Assembly: GCF_003336675.1 (NCBI RefSeq)
Contig: NZ_QPII01000002.1
Coordinates: 496,001-560,000, forward strand
DNA length: 64,000 nucleotides
From: Billgrantia montanilacus
GTDB lineage: Bacteria > Pseudomonadota > Gammaproteobacteria > Pseudomonadales > Halomonadaceae
Direction of reading: 5' to 3'
The notes below the pieces were generated by a model. The model was not told the origin of the DNA. It did no database searches and worked only from the letters and a program-made list of their open reading frames with translations. The first letter of the stretch is position 1, and every line of letters begins with the position of its first letter. Both the position numbers and the translations under genes were made by a program. Positions 55,257 to 64,000 of this stretch are shown piece by piece.

Positions 55257-56024
55257 ATGAACGATGTTCCCCACAACGCCCCCGGGCAGCAATGGCAAGC
55301 CAGTCGCTATGCCCATAACGCCGATTTCGTTCCCGCCCTGGGCAGTACTGTGGCCACGCTGCTGGATCCGAAAAGCGGCGAACGTATTCTCGACCTGGGC
55401 TGCGGCGACGGCAGCCTTACCGAAGTCTTGGCCAAGTCCGGTGCCAAGGTCATCGGCGTGGATGCATCACCCGACATGGTCGAAGCCGCCAAGGCACGCG
55501 GGCTGGATGCGCGAGTGGTGGATGCCCACCACCTGCCCTTCGATCATGAGTTCGATGCGGTCTTCAGCAATGCCGCGCTGCACTGGATGCTCAATCACGA
55601 GGCCGTCATCGCCAGCGTGCACCGCGCACTCAAGCCAGGGGGGCGCTTCGTCGCCGAGTTCGGCGGTCACGGCAACGTCGCCGCCATCTGCACCGCCTTG
55701 CTGGCGGCGCTTCAGGCTCGCGGCATCAGCGGCAAGGCGCGCTTCCCCTGGTTCTTTCCTACGGTGGAGGAGTACAGTACCAGCCTGCAAGCCGCCGGTT
55801 TTACCATCGATTCCATTGAACTGATTCCGCGCCCCACCCCCCTGCCCACCGGAATGGCCGGCTGGCTGGCCACCTTCGCCAATCCCTTCCTGCACGGCCT
55901 TGAGGAAGAGGTGCGCGAAGCGATCCTCGACGATGCAATCGGCCTGCTGTCCCATAGCCTGAGCGACAGCCACGGTAACTGGACCGCCGACTACGTCCGC
56001 CTGCGTCTCAAGGCATACCGCTGA
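55257..56024 (+). CDS. Class I SAM-dependent methyltransferase
   Basis: A 255-residue methyltransferase of the Tam/UbiE-like type. SAM motif I is ILDLGCGDGSLTEVLAKSG (about residues 43-61), acidic motif II VIGVDASPDMVEAAKARG, and motif IV FDAVFSNAALHWMLNHEAV, close to the trans-aconitate methyltransferase group. The substrate cannot be read from sequence. It is followed directly by the convergent VOC gene. Confidence 0.9.
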   Translation: MNDVPHNAPGQQWQASRYAHNADFVPALGSTVATLLDPKSGERILDLGCGDGSLTEVLAKSGAKVIGVDASPDMVEAAKARGLDARVVDAHHLPFDHEFDAVFSNAALHWMLNHEAVIASVHRALKPGGRFVAEFGGHGNVAAICTALLAALQARGISGKARFPWFFPTVEEYSTSLQAAGFTIDSIELIPRPTPLPTGMAGWLATFANPFLHGLEEEVREAILDDAIGLLSHSLSDSHGNWTADYVRLRLKAYR

Positions 56025-56057
56025 GGAACGAGGCCAGGGCAGGGGGCAGGATGGGGA

Positions 56058-56474
56058 TCAGATCCCGGTGTCAGCCGGGCCAATCCAGACGAAGGGATTG
56101 TGTGCCACCTCCCAAAGGTAGCCGTCCGGATCGGCAAAGTAGCCGGAATAGCCGCCCCAGAAGACCTTCTCGGCCGCCTTGACCAGCGTTGCCCCTGCAG
56201 CCACGGCCTGGGCCAGCAGCTCATCGACCGCCGCCTCCGAGCCCAGATTGTGGGCCAGAGCAACCCCGGCAAACCCGCTGCCTTCCGGCAAAACACCGGC
56301 ATCCGCCGCCAGCGCTTCGCGCCCATACAGACCCAGCCAGCTGCCGTTCAACGTGAAAAAAGCCACCTCCGGTGGCGACTCCATGCGCGGCAGCCCCAAC
56401 CCCTGTTCATAGAAACGAACAGACCTCTCCAGGTCACGGACACCGAGTGTGATCATGCTGATTCTGGGCTGCAT
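56058..56474 (-). CDS. VOC-family (glyoxalase-like) protein
   Basis: A 138-residue protein of one vicinal-oxygen-chelate unit: MITLGVRDLERSVRFYEQGLG at the start and GGYSGYFADPDGYLWEVAHNP at the end, the latter containing the metal-ligand Glu. Homologues include bleomycin-resistance-like and dioxygenase-like proteins of unknown substrate. The start MQPRISMITL follows AGAGG. Confidence 0.88.
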   Translation of the reverse strand: MQPRISMITLGVRDLERSVRFYEQGLGLPRMESPPEVAFFTLNGSWLGLYGREALAADAGVLPEGSGFAGVALAHNLGSEAAVDELLAQAVAAGATLVKAAEKVFWGGYSGYFADPDGYLWEVAHNPFVWIGPADTGI

Positions 56475-56620
56475 GGCAAACCTCTGGCAAATCTCTATAG
56501 AAACGCTGCACAAATCGTAGCGTATGGCTGATTTTCAGGCGAGCGTTTCGGGCCTTGCCGGCTTCTTAGGCGAATAGCCAACAGGAAGTCACCCGCTGCC
56601 GGGACTGTGGGGAAAAGCGT

Positions 56621-57586
56621 TCATAGCCCCTGGGCGCCTCGGCGCAGCCAGTCATGCATGAAAACAAGCTTGCGGCGCGACATTTCGGAAAGCACGAAGG
56701 GATAAAGATCCAGCAGCCCCATTGAGCGATTGATGTGATTGACCCCCATGACTAGATGAGTCGCAACATGGATCAAGCGCTCGGCATCCGCCTCCATGTA
56801 GGGATCCCACCCATGATGCGGCAGGTCGGCAGAGGAAAGGCCGGCGGCAACGAAGCTATCGGCGATATCCGTGAGATGCAGCAGATGGGCAGCGGTTTCT
56901 GCCCAGTCCTCATGGGGATGTGCGGAGGCATAGGTGCTGACAAAGTTCGAGCGCCAGCCCGCAGGCGGGCCTTGTCTGTAGTGCCGCTGCAGGGCCTCGG
57001 CGTAATCTTCACGCTCGTCTCCAAACATCGCCCGGAAGGCGTCGAGAAAGTCGTCTCGCAGGCTGAGTCGCCACCAGAGCATATGCGATACTTCGTGCCG
57101 CATATGGCCGATCATGGTCCGGTATGGCTCTTCAAGCGCCTCACGACGGGCGGTTCGCAGCACAGGGTCCGCTTCTTCCACGCTGATGGTGACCACCCCC
57201 CCTACATGCCCCATGGCAACGGGCGTTGGCCCTTCGGCCAGCAGATGGAACACCGGGGGAGCCCCGGGATCTTCCGGCCGAAACCAGTTCCACCGGCCCA
57301 GGTTATCGATCACCCAGCGCTTGGCGGCCTCGGTTTTGGCCCAATGGGGCATGGCATTGGGTATGGAAGGATCCGGGGCTAGTGCCGTCATCGCACAAGA
57401 GCGACAGAAGCCCCCCTGCTCGGGGGCGATCCAGTTGCAACCTATCACGTCGCGATTGGCGCAGAATGGCGGCATGGTAATGAAGGCCCTGGCCTGCGGG
57501 TCATAGGCAACAGGCGTACCCGTGGCTGTAGCGAGGTTGTCAAACCACAGAGACCCGCGACCGACCGGATTGGCATAGACACGCAT
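56621..57586 (-). CDS. Putative zinc-binding metallopeptidase
   Basis: A 321-residue protein. An N-terminal zinc ribbon has four Cys (PPFCANRDVIGCNW, GGFCRSCAMT). The catalytic part has GHMRHEVSHMLWWRL, an HExxH-type motif (HEVSH), with a likely third ligand in EDWAETAAHLLHL. This matches the group annotated as zinc-binding metallopeptidase-like, for which the substrate is unknown. The start MRVYANPVGRGSLWFDN at 57586 follows AGGAG. It has no clear operon partner. Confidence 0.85.
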   Translation of the reverse strand: MRVYANPVGRGSLWFDNLATATGTPVAYDPQARAFITMPPFCANRDVIGCNWIAPEQGGFCRSCAMTALAPDPSIPNAMPHWAKTEAAKRWVIDNLGRWNWFRPEDPGAPPVFHLLAEGPTPVAMGHVGGVVTISVEEADPVLRTARREALEEPYRTMIGHMRHEVSHMLWWRLSLRDDFLDAFRAMFGDEREDYAEALQRHYRQGPPAGWRSNFVSTYASAHPHEDWAETAAHLLHLTDIADSFVAAGLSSADLPHHGWDPYMEADAERLIHVATHLVMGVNHINRSMGLLDLYPFVLSEMSRRKLVFMHDWLRRGAQGL

Positions 57587-57965
57587 AGGCAGTGACTCCT
57601 GGACTACGCCAGAGCGTAGTGCTCGGGATAAGAGCGCTGATCTCTGGCGCAGTACTCTGGATAAGGAGCGTGGCTGAATGCCGCGCTCCACCTGTCAGCC
57701 TATCACTTAAGCAGCAAGTGCCCAGGCATCTCTTGTTACCCAAAGTAAAAAGCCAAAATCTCGATCGGCGACAACATCAAACGTCGGCTACAGAAACGAC
57801 GCCATCGCCGCTTATCGCCCGCAGTGCCACGGCTCAGGGCGAAGCACGACGACACGAGGAATGGCAACAGGCACGGGACTTTCCAAGTCGTCTGCACGGC
57901 GGTAAACGAGAATGGGATCGCCGCGAGCTATCGGGAGGCACCAAACGATACGCCGCCATGGGTCA
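57587..57965. other. Intergenic region with a short imperfect tandem repeat
   Basis: No supported gene. Two imperfect copies of a 23-24-base unit (57614-57636, GCGTAGTGCTCGGGATAAGAG in part; 57647-57670, GCGCAGTACTCTGGATAAGG in part) lie 33 bases apart, just upstream of the metallopeptidase. A plus-strand frame through 57790-57996 has protein-like composition but no start signal, so I do not call it. Confidence 0.4.
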
Positions 57966-58688
57966 TCACGACGTGCAGAAGGGGCCGAACTGGTAAAAGC
58001 GACGACAGCGCAGTTCCGCTTCGCAGGCGGGAAGTTGCGCCTGGTAGCGGGCGGCTCGCGAGCTGACCTGACTGGCGGCACGGCGAACCTGGGGCTTGCT
58101 CCGGTAGGTGCCACGCCGGTAACCACCTTGGCCTTCATGATAGGCCAGGTAGAGGTGCTCGGGATTGTGCAGCGATATACCGAGTTGATCGTGCGTGCGG
58201 CGGTTGTACCAGCCAATGAAGTCGGTGGCATGTTTCATCTGACTGCGGCGTGCCAGCGTACTGCCTGCATCCTCCCGGTACTCTCCCCAGACGGGGTCCA
58301 TGGCCTGTGCATAGCCACGGGCCGAAGAGGCCCGGCTGCCGGGAATGAAGCCCAGGATGCGCTTCCTGGGCGGCCGAGCATGGCTCTGGAAGGAAGATTC
58401 CTGCTGAATGAAGGCCATCTGGGTGGCGATGGGCGTCCCCCACTGCTCTTCCGCAGCGCGTGCATAGTCGTACCACTTCGGCTGCTCATGAAAGATCCGG
58501 CAGATATTGGTCTGATCCTGCGGAGGCGAAGGTGCCATCATCGCACAGCCCGACGTCAGTAGACCGATAGCCACTACGCCTAGCCGAGGCACTGCCCATA
58601 ACCGAGGCAGTGACCGCCATGTGCCCCATGGAAGCCACCGCCGGCGACCCTGATTCCTGCCTGTCCAAGCCACACAGCCCAGCTTCAT
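57966..58688 (-). CDS. Lytic transglycosylase-like lipoprotein (SLT domain)
   Basis: A 240-residue protein with a long basic n-region, then a lipoprotein signal (LGVVAIGLLTSGC, Cys at the lipobox) and an SLT-like lysozyme fold: IATQMAFIQQESSFQSHA with the catalytic Glu, GYAQAMDPVWGEYRED, and YNRRTHDQLGISLHNPEHLYLAYHEGQGGY. It should cleave peptidoglycan from the inner face of the outer membrane. The n-region of about 30 residues is unusually long, and a later start is possible. Confidence 0.87.
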   Translation of the reverse strand: MKLGCVAWTGRNQGRRRWLPWGTWRSLPRLWAVPRLGVVAIGLLTSGCAMMAPSPPQDQTNICRIFHEQPKWYDYARAAEEQWGTPIATQMAFIQQESSFQSHARPPRKRILGFIPGSRASSARGYAQAMDPVWGEYREDAGSTLARRSQMKHATDFIGWYNRRTHDQLGISLHNPEHLYLAYHEGQGGYRRGTYRSKPQVRRAASQVSSRAARYQAQLPACEAELRCRRFYQFGPFCTS

Positions 58689-58787
58689 CACGCACCTATC
58701 GGTCAGCTTACTCAGCCTGGAAGCCTACTCCAGAGCCGATAGGCGGGCAAACCCGGCAGGCAGGTGAGCCGTGCCGGGCCGCTGTCT

Positions 58788-59702
58788 CTATCTGACAGGC
58801 GTCAACGGGCTCCAGTCCTTGCGGTTGGCCAGGAACTCGGGCCGTGGCCGGTTGCCGCAGAAGGGATTGAGCAATCCGTTTTCCACGCTGTTATAGACGA
58901 AGAACAGGTTGCTCCTGGGCCAGCAGGACATGTTGATGTTGGAACCATGCATGGTGTTGCACTCGAACAGCACCAGCGAGCCCGGACCGCCCCTGGGTGC
59001 TTCAATGTCTCCGTCCAGCATAAGCTGGCGCAGGCTAACATAGTCCGGCACACCCACTTCCTGGCTCTTGAGCGACGCCTTGTAGTTGTCCTCGGGAGTG
59101 CGTCCCACACAGGGAACGAAATAGTTGTGGGAGCCCGGCACAAGCATCAGCGGTCCGTTGAACTCGCCGTTTTCGGTCAGGATGATCGAGCAGCTCAACG
59201 AGCGCATGCGGGGCATGCCGTCTTCGCTGTGCCAGGTCTCGAAATCGGAGTGCCAGTCGAAGCCCTTGCCCTTGAAGCCGGGCTTGTAGTTGATACGTGA
59301 CTGATGGATATAGACGTCGCTACCCAGCAGCTGCTGGACCATCGCCAGTAGCCGCGGATCCCGGGTCAGGCGGCTGAAGCGTTCGGATATGTCGTGGATA
59401 CCGAAGATCGAGCGGATCTCCTGGCGGCCTAGGCCGGGCTCGAGAATGGTGCCCTCGGAAAGCTTGAGGTCTTCATCCTCCTCGTAGTCGGTCAGCTCCT
59501 GCAGAAAGGCATCCATCTCATCCTTGTCGAAAAAGTCCTCGAAGGAGAGGAAGCCCTTGCGTTCGTACTCCCTGAGCTGTTCCTCGCTCAGCGGGCCGTC
59601 CCTGCGTTGCGCTCCCTCGCTGTGCACGACGGGGTCGAAACGCTCGAACATTCCCAGCTTACGCTCCAGCCGGGTCGGAAATAGATCCTGAGCGTCGTTC
59701 AT
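58788..59702 (-). CDS. ectD: Ectoine hydroxylase
   Basis: Converts ectoine to 5-hydroxyectoine with 2-oxoglutarate, O2 and Fe(II), giving protection against salt, heat and desiccation. The 304-residue protein has the EctD signature around the iron site: FDWHSDFETWHSEDGMP supplies His and Asp, and ECNTMHGSNINM supplies the second His. YIHQSRINYKPGFKGKG binds substrate and co-substrate. Length matches Halomonas EctD. The start MNDAQDLF follows AAGGAGGAG. ectABC is not in the window, so the gene is unlinked to the biosynthesis operon, as in some Halomonas species. Confidence 0.96.
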   Translation of the reverse strand: MNDAQDLFPTRLERKLGMFERFDPVVHSEGAQRRDGPLSEEQLREYERKGFLSFEDFFDKDEMDAFLQELTDYEEDEDLKLSEGTILEPGLGRQEIRSIFGIHDISERFSRLTRDPRLLAMVQQLLGSDVYIHQSRINYKPGFKGKGFDWHSDFETWHSEDGMPRMRSLSCSIILTENGEFNGPLMLVPGSHNYFVPCVGRTPEDNYKASLKSQEVGVPDYVSLRQLMLDGDIEAPRGGPGSLVLFECNTMHGSNINMSCWPRSNLFFVYNSVENGLLNPFCGNRPRPEFLANRKDWSPLTPVR

Positions 59703-59730
59703 TGCATGCTCCTCCTTGATCATTCGTTCT

Positions 59731-59748
59731 ACCAATCTCACGATTGGT
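59731..59748. promoter_or_regulatory. Inverted repeat in the ectD leader
   Basis: ACCAATC and GATTGGT pair perfectly around TCAC, 29 bases before the ectD start. It is either an operator or a short RNA hairpin just above the ribosome binding site. Confidence 0.45.
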
Positions 59749-59958
59749 TATTCCACCCTAGCCAGTCGAGCAGGGCCCTGCAACGCGACTTTGTTTCACC
59801 ACATTGCGGCAGTAATAGCTTGGTATACCGCCCTCCTCGATTGTGCCAAAACGTGCAAAGATCCCGTCATCCTTGGCGTAGATGCCCTTCTCGCGAGCAA
59901 GCTCGCAGCGCTGAGGTGGGGAGCGCCACGAGTCGAGACTATCGGAACACGCTCGGCC

Positions 59959-60435
59959 TCAGGCTCGCTGGTAGGTGCCAATCAGGCGATTCATGCCCAG
60001 CAGGTGGGGCTCGAGCTGCTTGAGAAGCTCGGGCAGGCCGAGGCCTTCTGGAAGATCGGTCGGCTTGTCCAGTGCCAATACCCAGAAATAGTAGTGGTGC
60101 TGACCATGTCCCTCCGGCGGCATGGGTCCGCCATAGCCCATCTTGCCGAAATCGTTCTTGCCCCGAGTGCCCTCACCGGTGTTCTCCGCCAGGGAGGTGG
60201 TAGAGCCCGGCAGGTTGTAAAGCAGCCAGTGGACGAACCCGTAGCCGCCGTTCTGGACCAGGGGAGCATCCGGGTCGTGGCAGATGATGGCATACCCCCT
60301 GGTCTCCTCAGGCGCATCACGCCAGCTCAGCGACGGCGAGACATCGTCGCCCTCACCTGAGTATTTCTCGGGTATCGCGCCATGGGCAGTGAACGCGGAA
60401 CTCTCCAGCTGCATATTCGAAAGTGCAAAGGCCAT
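59959..60435 (-). CDS. YbhB/YbcL-family (PEBP, Raf-kinase-inhibitor-like) protein
   Basis: A 158-residue phosphatidylethanolamine-binding-fold protein with DVSPSLSWRDAPEETRGYAIICHDPDAP and GYGFVHWLLYNLPG, the two ligand-site motifs, and HHYYFWVLALDKPTDLP. Bacterial members have no firm function. The start MAFALSNMQL follows AAGGAGGATGCCTG, and the codon immediately before it is the stop of a short upstream frame. Confidence 0.92.
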   Translation of the reverse strand: MAFALSNMQLESSAFTAHGAIPEKYSGEGDDVSPSLSWRDAPEETRGYAIICHDPDAPLVQNGGYGFVHWLLYNLPGSTTSLAENTGEGTRGKNDFGKMGYGGPMPPEGHGQHHYYFWVLALDKPTDLPEGLGLPELLKQLEPHLLGMNRLIGTYQRA

Positions 60436-60510
60436 TCAGGCATCCTCCTTAGTTCCAGTGCTAGTTTCTGTGATGGCTCCTGTGATGGTTCCTGTCATAG
60501 CTCCTGTCAT
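60436..60510 (-). CDS. Possible 24-codon leader peptide with tetrapeptide repeats
   Basis: Starts at ATG 60510 and ends TGA directly abutting the ATG of the ybhB-like gene. It encodes MTGAMTGTITGAITETSTGT then KEDA, so the DNA is four 12-base repeats (60468-60515). The only Shine-Dalgarno is weak. It may be a chance frame produced by the repeat, but the TGA-ATG junction is what a translationally coupled leader would look like. Confidence 0.25.
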   Translation of the reverse strand: MTGAMTGTITGAITETSTGTKEDA

Positions 60511-60578
60511 TCCAGCGATTCGAAAGCGAAAGGGCGAGGTGCTGAAACAGCGTCGGAAAAAGCCGTTAGACTGTCAAT

Positions 60579-61040
60579 ATGAAACAGCTTCTGATCGTGG
60601 CCCATGCGCCCTCCCCCAATACGCAGAGACTCCTCGAAGCCGCCGTACGCGGGGCGCGACACCCAGAGATCGAGGCGGTGGAAGTCATGGTCAAGCCGCC
60701 GCTGGAAGCGGAGCCTGACGACGTGCGGTCATGCGATGCCATCCTGCTGGGGACCACGGAAAACCTGGGCTACATGAGCGGAGCCCTGAAGGATTTCTTC
60801 GACCGCTGCTACTACCCGGTGCTGGAAGAGAAGCAGGGGCTACCCTGTGCGCTCTATATACGCGCCGGCCATGACGGCACCGGCACACGCCGGGCGGTGG
60901 AGAGCATCGTCACCGGGCTGCGCTGGAAATGGGCGCAGGAGCCGCTAGTACTGCGCGGTAAGTGGCAGGAAAGCTTCGTAGATCAGGTCGAGGAGCTAGG
61001 CCTCTATCTGGCAGCAGGGCTTGAAGCGGGCGTGCTATAG
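60579..61040 (+). CDS. Flavodoxin-family NAD(P)H-dependent oxidoreductase
   Basis: A 153-residue flavodoxin-fold protein with the FMN phosphate loop AHAPSPNTQRLLEAA (residues 8-22), LLGTTENLGYMSGALKDFFDRCYYP (about 58-82) and a second flavin contact in RAGHDGTGTRRAVESI. It probably binds FMN and reduces small acceptors; the physiological partner is unknown. It is divergent from the ybhB-like gene. Confidence 0.85.
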   Translation: MKQLLIVAHAPSPNTQRLLEAAVRGARHPEIEAVEVMVKPPLEAEPDDVRSCDAILLGTTENLGYMSGALKDFFDRCYYPVLEEKQGLPCALYIRAGHDGTGTRRAVESIVTGLRWKWAQEPLVLRGKWQESFVDQVEELGLYLAAGLEAGVL

Positions 61041-61078
61041 CCTGCTGGCCAGACAAAGGGCGCAATCCGCGAGCTGTG

Positions 61079-61110
61079 AAAAAACGGGCGTGTCTTGATG
61101 GGCACGCCCG
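61079..61110 (-). terminator. Terminator of the CCGSCH-protein gene
   Basis: CGGGCGTG and CACGCCCG pair (61085-61110) and on the minus strand are followed by six T (61084-61079), 45 bases after the stop of the small gene. Confidence 0.85.
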
Positions 61111-61155
61111 CTGCTATCGCTTGGCAATGGCTATCCAGCTAAACGCTGGCCGGGG

Positions 61156-61347
61156 TCAGTGGCATGATCCACAGCAAACACCAGGCTCTCCATGCTTTGC
61201 CTTCTTTACTGCGTCGGCGTCGGCGCTGGCAGCCTCGTCAGCGGTGGCATCCTTGCCCGGCGTTGTTGATGCCTCGGGCTCAAACGTCTGAACGGCTGGC
61301 TTGTCTTCTGTCTTGCCTTTCTTGAAAAGGTTCTTGAGCGGCCCCAT
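61156..61347 (-). CDS. CCGSC-motif small protein
   Basis: A 63-residue protein starting MGPLKNLFKKGKTEDK, with an alanine/acidic linker (AEASTTPGKDATADEAASAD in part) and ending KHGEPGVCCGSCH. It fits the small CCGSCS-motif protein family of halomonads and marine bacteria, here with a terminal His. The cysteine cluster could hold a metal; function is unknown. GAGGTGA precedes the ATG by seven bases, which decides this start over the GTG three codons earlier. Confidence 0.8.
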   Translation of the reverse strand: MGPLKNLFKKGKTEDKPAVQTFEPEASTTPGKDATADEAASADADAVKKAKHGEPGVCCGSCH

Positions 61348-61424
61348 GGGAGTCACCTCGCAGTGGATTTAATAAGAAGTAGACAAAATGCATCTTATTG
61401 ATCATCCACCAAACCGTCAACGCC

Positions 61425-61464
61425 TCAAAACAAGAACGGCCCCGTATCTGCAAGGACGGGGCCG
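61425..61464 (-). terminator. Terminator of the fadBA operon
   Basis: CGGCCCCGT and ACGGGGCCG pair around a ten-base loop; on the minus strand the stem is followed by TTCTTGTTTTG. It lies 17 bases after the fadA stop. Confidence 0.75.
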
Positions 61465-61480
61465 CCGGCGACAAAAACGC

Positions 61481-62665
<1,185 letters not shown>

Positions 62666-62686
62666 CTACTCCTTCTCGTGGTGGGT

Positions 62687-64000
62687 TCAGCTCTTGGCCT
62701 GGCTGGAATAGAAGCGCTCACCGGTTTCGGCCATCTTGCGCAGCTTGTCGGTGGGGGCGTATAGCGGGCCCAGTTCCTCGGCGAGGCCTTCGGCCAGCTT
62801 GACGAACTCGCCGACTCCCATGGCGTCGATATAGCGCAGCGCGCCACCGCGGAACGGCGGGAAACCGATGCCATAGATCAGCGCCATATCGGCTTCGGCC
62901 GGTGTCGACACGATGTCATCCTCCAGGCAGCGCACGGTCTCCAGGCAAAGCGGCACCATCATGCGAGCGATGATGTCATCGTCGGAGAACGTCTTCTGCT
63001 CCTTCACCACCTGCTTGACCAGCGCGTAGGCATCGTCGTCGTTGACCTTTTTCGGCTTGCCCTTCTTGTCTTCCTCATAGGCGTAGAAGCCCTTGTCGTT
63101 CTTCTGTCCCAGACGCTCGTTCTCGTACATGACCTGAATGGCTGTCTTGCCTTCGCGTGCCATGCGGTCGGGGAAACCTTCGGCCATGACCTCATTGGCA
63201 TGAACGGCGGTATCCATGCCCACTACGTCGAGCAGATAGGCCGGGCCCATGGGCCATCCGAACTTCTCCATCACCTTGTCGATGTGCTGGAAGTCGGCAC
63301 CCTGCTCGACCAGCAGGCTGAAGCCGCCGAAGTAGGGGAAAAGTACGCGGTTGACCAAAAAGCCCGGGCAGTCGTTGACCACGATGGGCGTCTTGCCCAT
63401 AGCGCGGGCGTAGGCGACGGTAGCGGCCACGGCGGCATCGCCGGTCTTCTCGCCACGGATGACCTCGACCAGCGGCATGCGATGCACCGGGTTGAAGAAG
63501 TGCATGCCGCAGAAGTTCTCGGGACGCTTGAGGTTCTCGGCCAGACGCGTGATCGAGATGGTCGAGGTGTTGGAGGTAAGGATGGTGTCCTCGGCGACCA
63601 GGCCTTCCACTTCGGTGAGAACCTTGTCCTTGACCTTGGGGTTCTCTACCACCGCCTCGACCACCAGGTCGACGTGGCCGAAATCGCCATAGGAGAGGGT
63701 CGGACGGATATGGGTCAGCTTCTCGGCCATCTGCTCGGTGGTCAGCTTGCCGCGCTCGGCCTGCTTGGCAAACAGCTTGCGTGACTCCTTGAGCCCCAGC
63801 TCGATGGCCTCTTCCTTGATGTCCTTCATCAGGATCGGCGTGCCCTTGGAGGCGCTCTGGTAGGCGATGCCACCACCCATGATGCCGGCGCCCAGTACGG
63901 CCGTCTGCTTGACCGCCTTGGCCTGCTTCTCGTACTTGCCGGCCTTCTTTTTCACGACCTGATCGTTGAGGAAAAGCCCCACGAGGTTGAAGGCAACATC
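62687..64000 (-). CDS. fadB: Fatty-acid oxidation complex alpha subunit FadB, C-terminal 437 residues (runs off window)
   Basis: The visible part starts [14 protein letters not shown] and covers the L-3-hydroxyacyl-CoA dehydrogenase domains: NAD loop [32 protein letters not shown], and [15 protein letters not shown] with the catalytic His. A second C-terminal helical repeat ends in [16 protein letters not shown]. The enoyl-CoA hydratase domain lies beyond the window edge. An internal GTG at 63982 is not a start, because the frame continues in family sequence to base 64000. Confidence 0.95.
   Translation of the reverse strand, partial: DVAFNLVGLFLNDQVVKKKAGKYEKQAKAVKQTAVLGAGIMGGGIAYQSASKGTPILMKDIKEEAIELGLKESRKLFAKQAERGKLTTEQMAEKLTHIRPTLSYGDFGHVDLVVEAVVENPKVKDKVLTEVEGLVAEDTILTSNTSTISITRLAENLKRPENFCGMHFFNPVHRMPLVEVIRGEKTGDAAVAATVAYARAMGKTPIVVNDCPGFLVNRVLFPYFGGFSLLVEQGADFQHIDKVMEKFGWPMGPAYLLDVVGMDTAVHANEVMAEGFPDRMAREGKTAIQVMYENERLGQKNDKGFYAYEEDKKGKPKKVNDDDAYALVKQVVKEQKTFSDDDIIARMMVPLCLETVRCLEDDIVSTPAEADMALIYGIGFPPFRGGALRYIDAMGVGEFVKLAEGLAEELGPLYAPTDKLRKMAETGERFYSSQAKS

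Noticed and set aside
59716..60360. 214-codon plus-strand frame between ectD and the ybhB-like gene
   Set aside because: Mostly antisense to the YbhB-like gene, which has strong family motifs.

Overview
This 64 kb window reads as chromosomal DNA of a halophilic gammaproteobacterium, most likely Halomonas or a close relative. The base composition is high-GC and genes are tightly packed. Pointers to the lineage are an ectoine hydroxylase (ectD), a short PutA next to an AraC regulator, a DUF3549 protein, a small protein ending in CCGSCH, and a SufT-containing suf operon. The genus is inferred from gene content, not from a phylogenetic marker. Almost everything is ordinary core-genome content; the unusual features are regulatory or structural.

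Layout: 1-3228 holds the start of a rhomboid protease, a metallophosphoesterase, NAD kinase and an EamA permease. 3348-13130 is a glycerol catabolism locus on the minus strand: glpK, an ABC glycerol importer (glpS, glpT, glpP, glpQ, glpU, glpV) and glpD, with GlpR-type operators upstream of glpK and a terminator directly before glpD. 13197-14392 carries a Pmp3/YqaE fusion protein and a CBS-domain protein. 14763-19563 runs from a tRNA-Gly(CCC) gene through an IS66 remnant and the lower-GC ppx and ppk genes to a 12-base copy of the tRNA 3' end, and looks like an old island. 20091-25877 is the proline utilisation block (AraC regulator, putA, putP). 26461-27977 has tandem ompW paralogues. 27992-32829 has gamma-glutamylcyclotransferase, YqcC, DUF3549, RimB-like, RimK, a helical unknown and a SanA-like protein. 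32916-38955 is rrf2-sufBCDS-sufT, with IscR-like and Fur-like sites upstream. 39282-42432 is a mixed group (TAXI binding protein, YjdM, Lrp, NDUFA9-like).

Phosphate genes occupy 42449-53875: a PhoU-domain protein with a Na/Pi cotransporter, then phoB-phoR converging on pstSCAB-phoU, interrupted by an Fcy1-like cytosine deaminase, an FMN reductase and a lipoprotein. Good PHO boxes precede the cotransporter, phoB and, unexpectedly, pstC rather than pstS; a weaker one precedes ppk. This suggests one PhoB circuit covering uptake and polyphosphate. The remaining part, 53968-64000, has a response-regulator remnant, a PanE-like reductase, a methyltransferase, a VOC protein, a zinc metallopeptidase, a lytic transglycosylase lipoprotein, ectD, a YbhB-like protein, a flavodoxin-like reductase, the CCGSCH protein, and fadA with the 3' part of fadB.

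No CRISPR array, prophage, intact insertion sequence or obvious new defence system was found. The most notable observations are: the complementary degeneracy of the two glycerol-importer ATPases, the three-unit PHO box on the pstC start codon, the terminator immediately before glpD, the tRNA-Gly/ppk-ppx island, and matched inverted repeats in the two ompW promoters.
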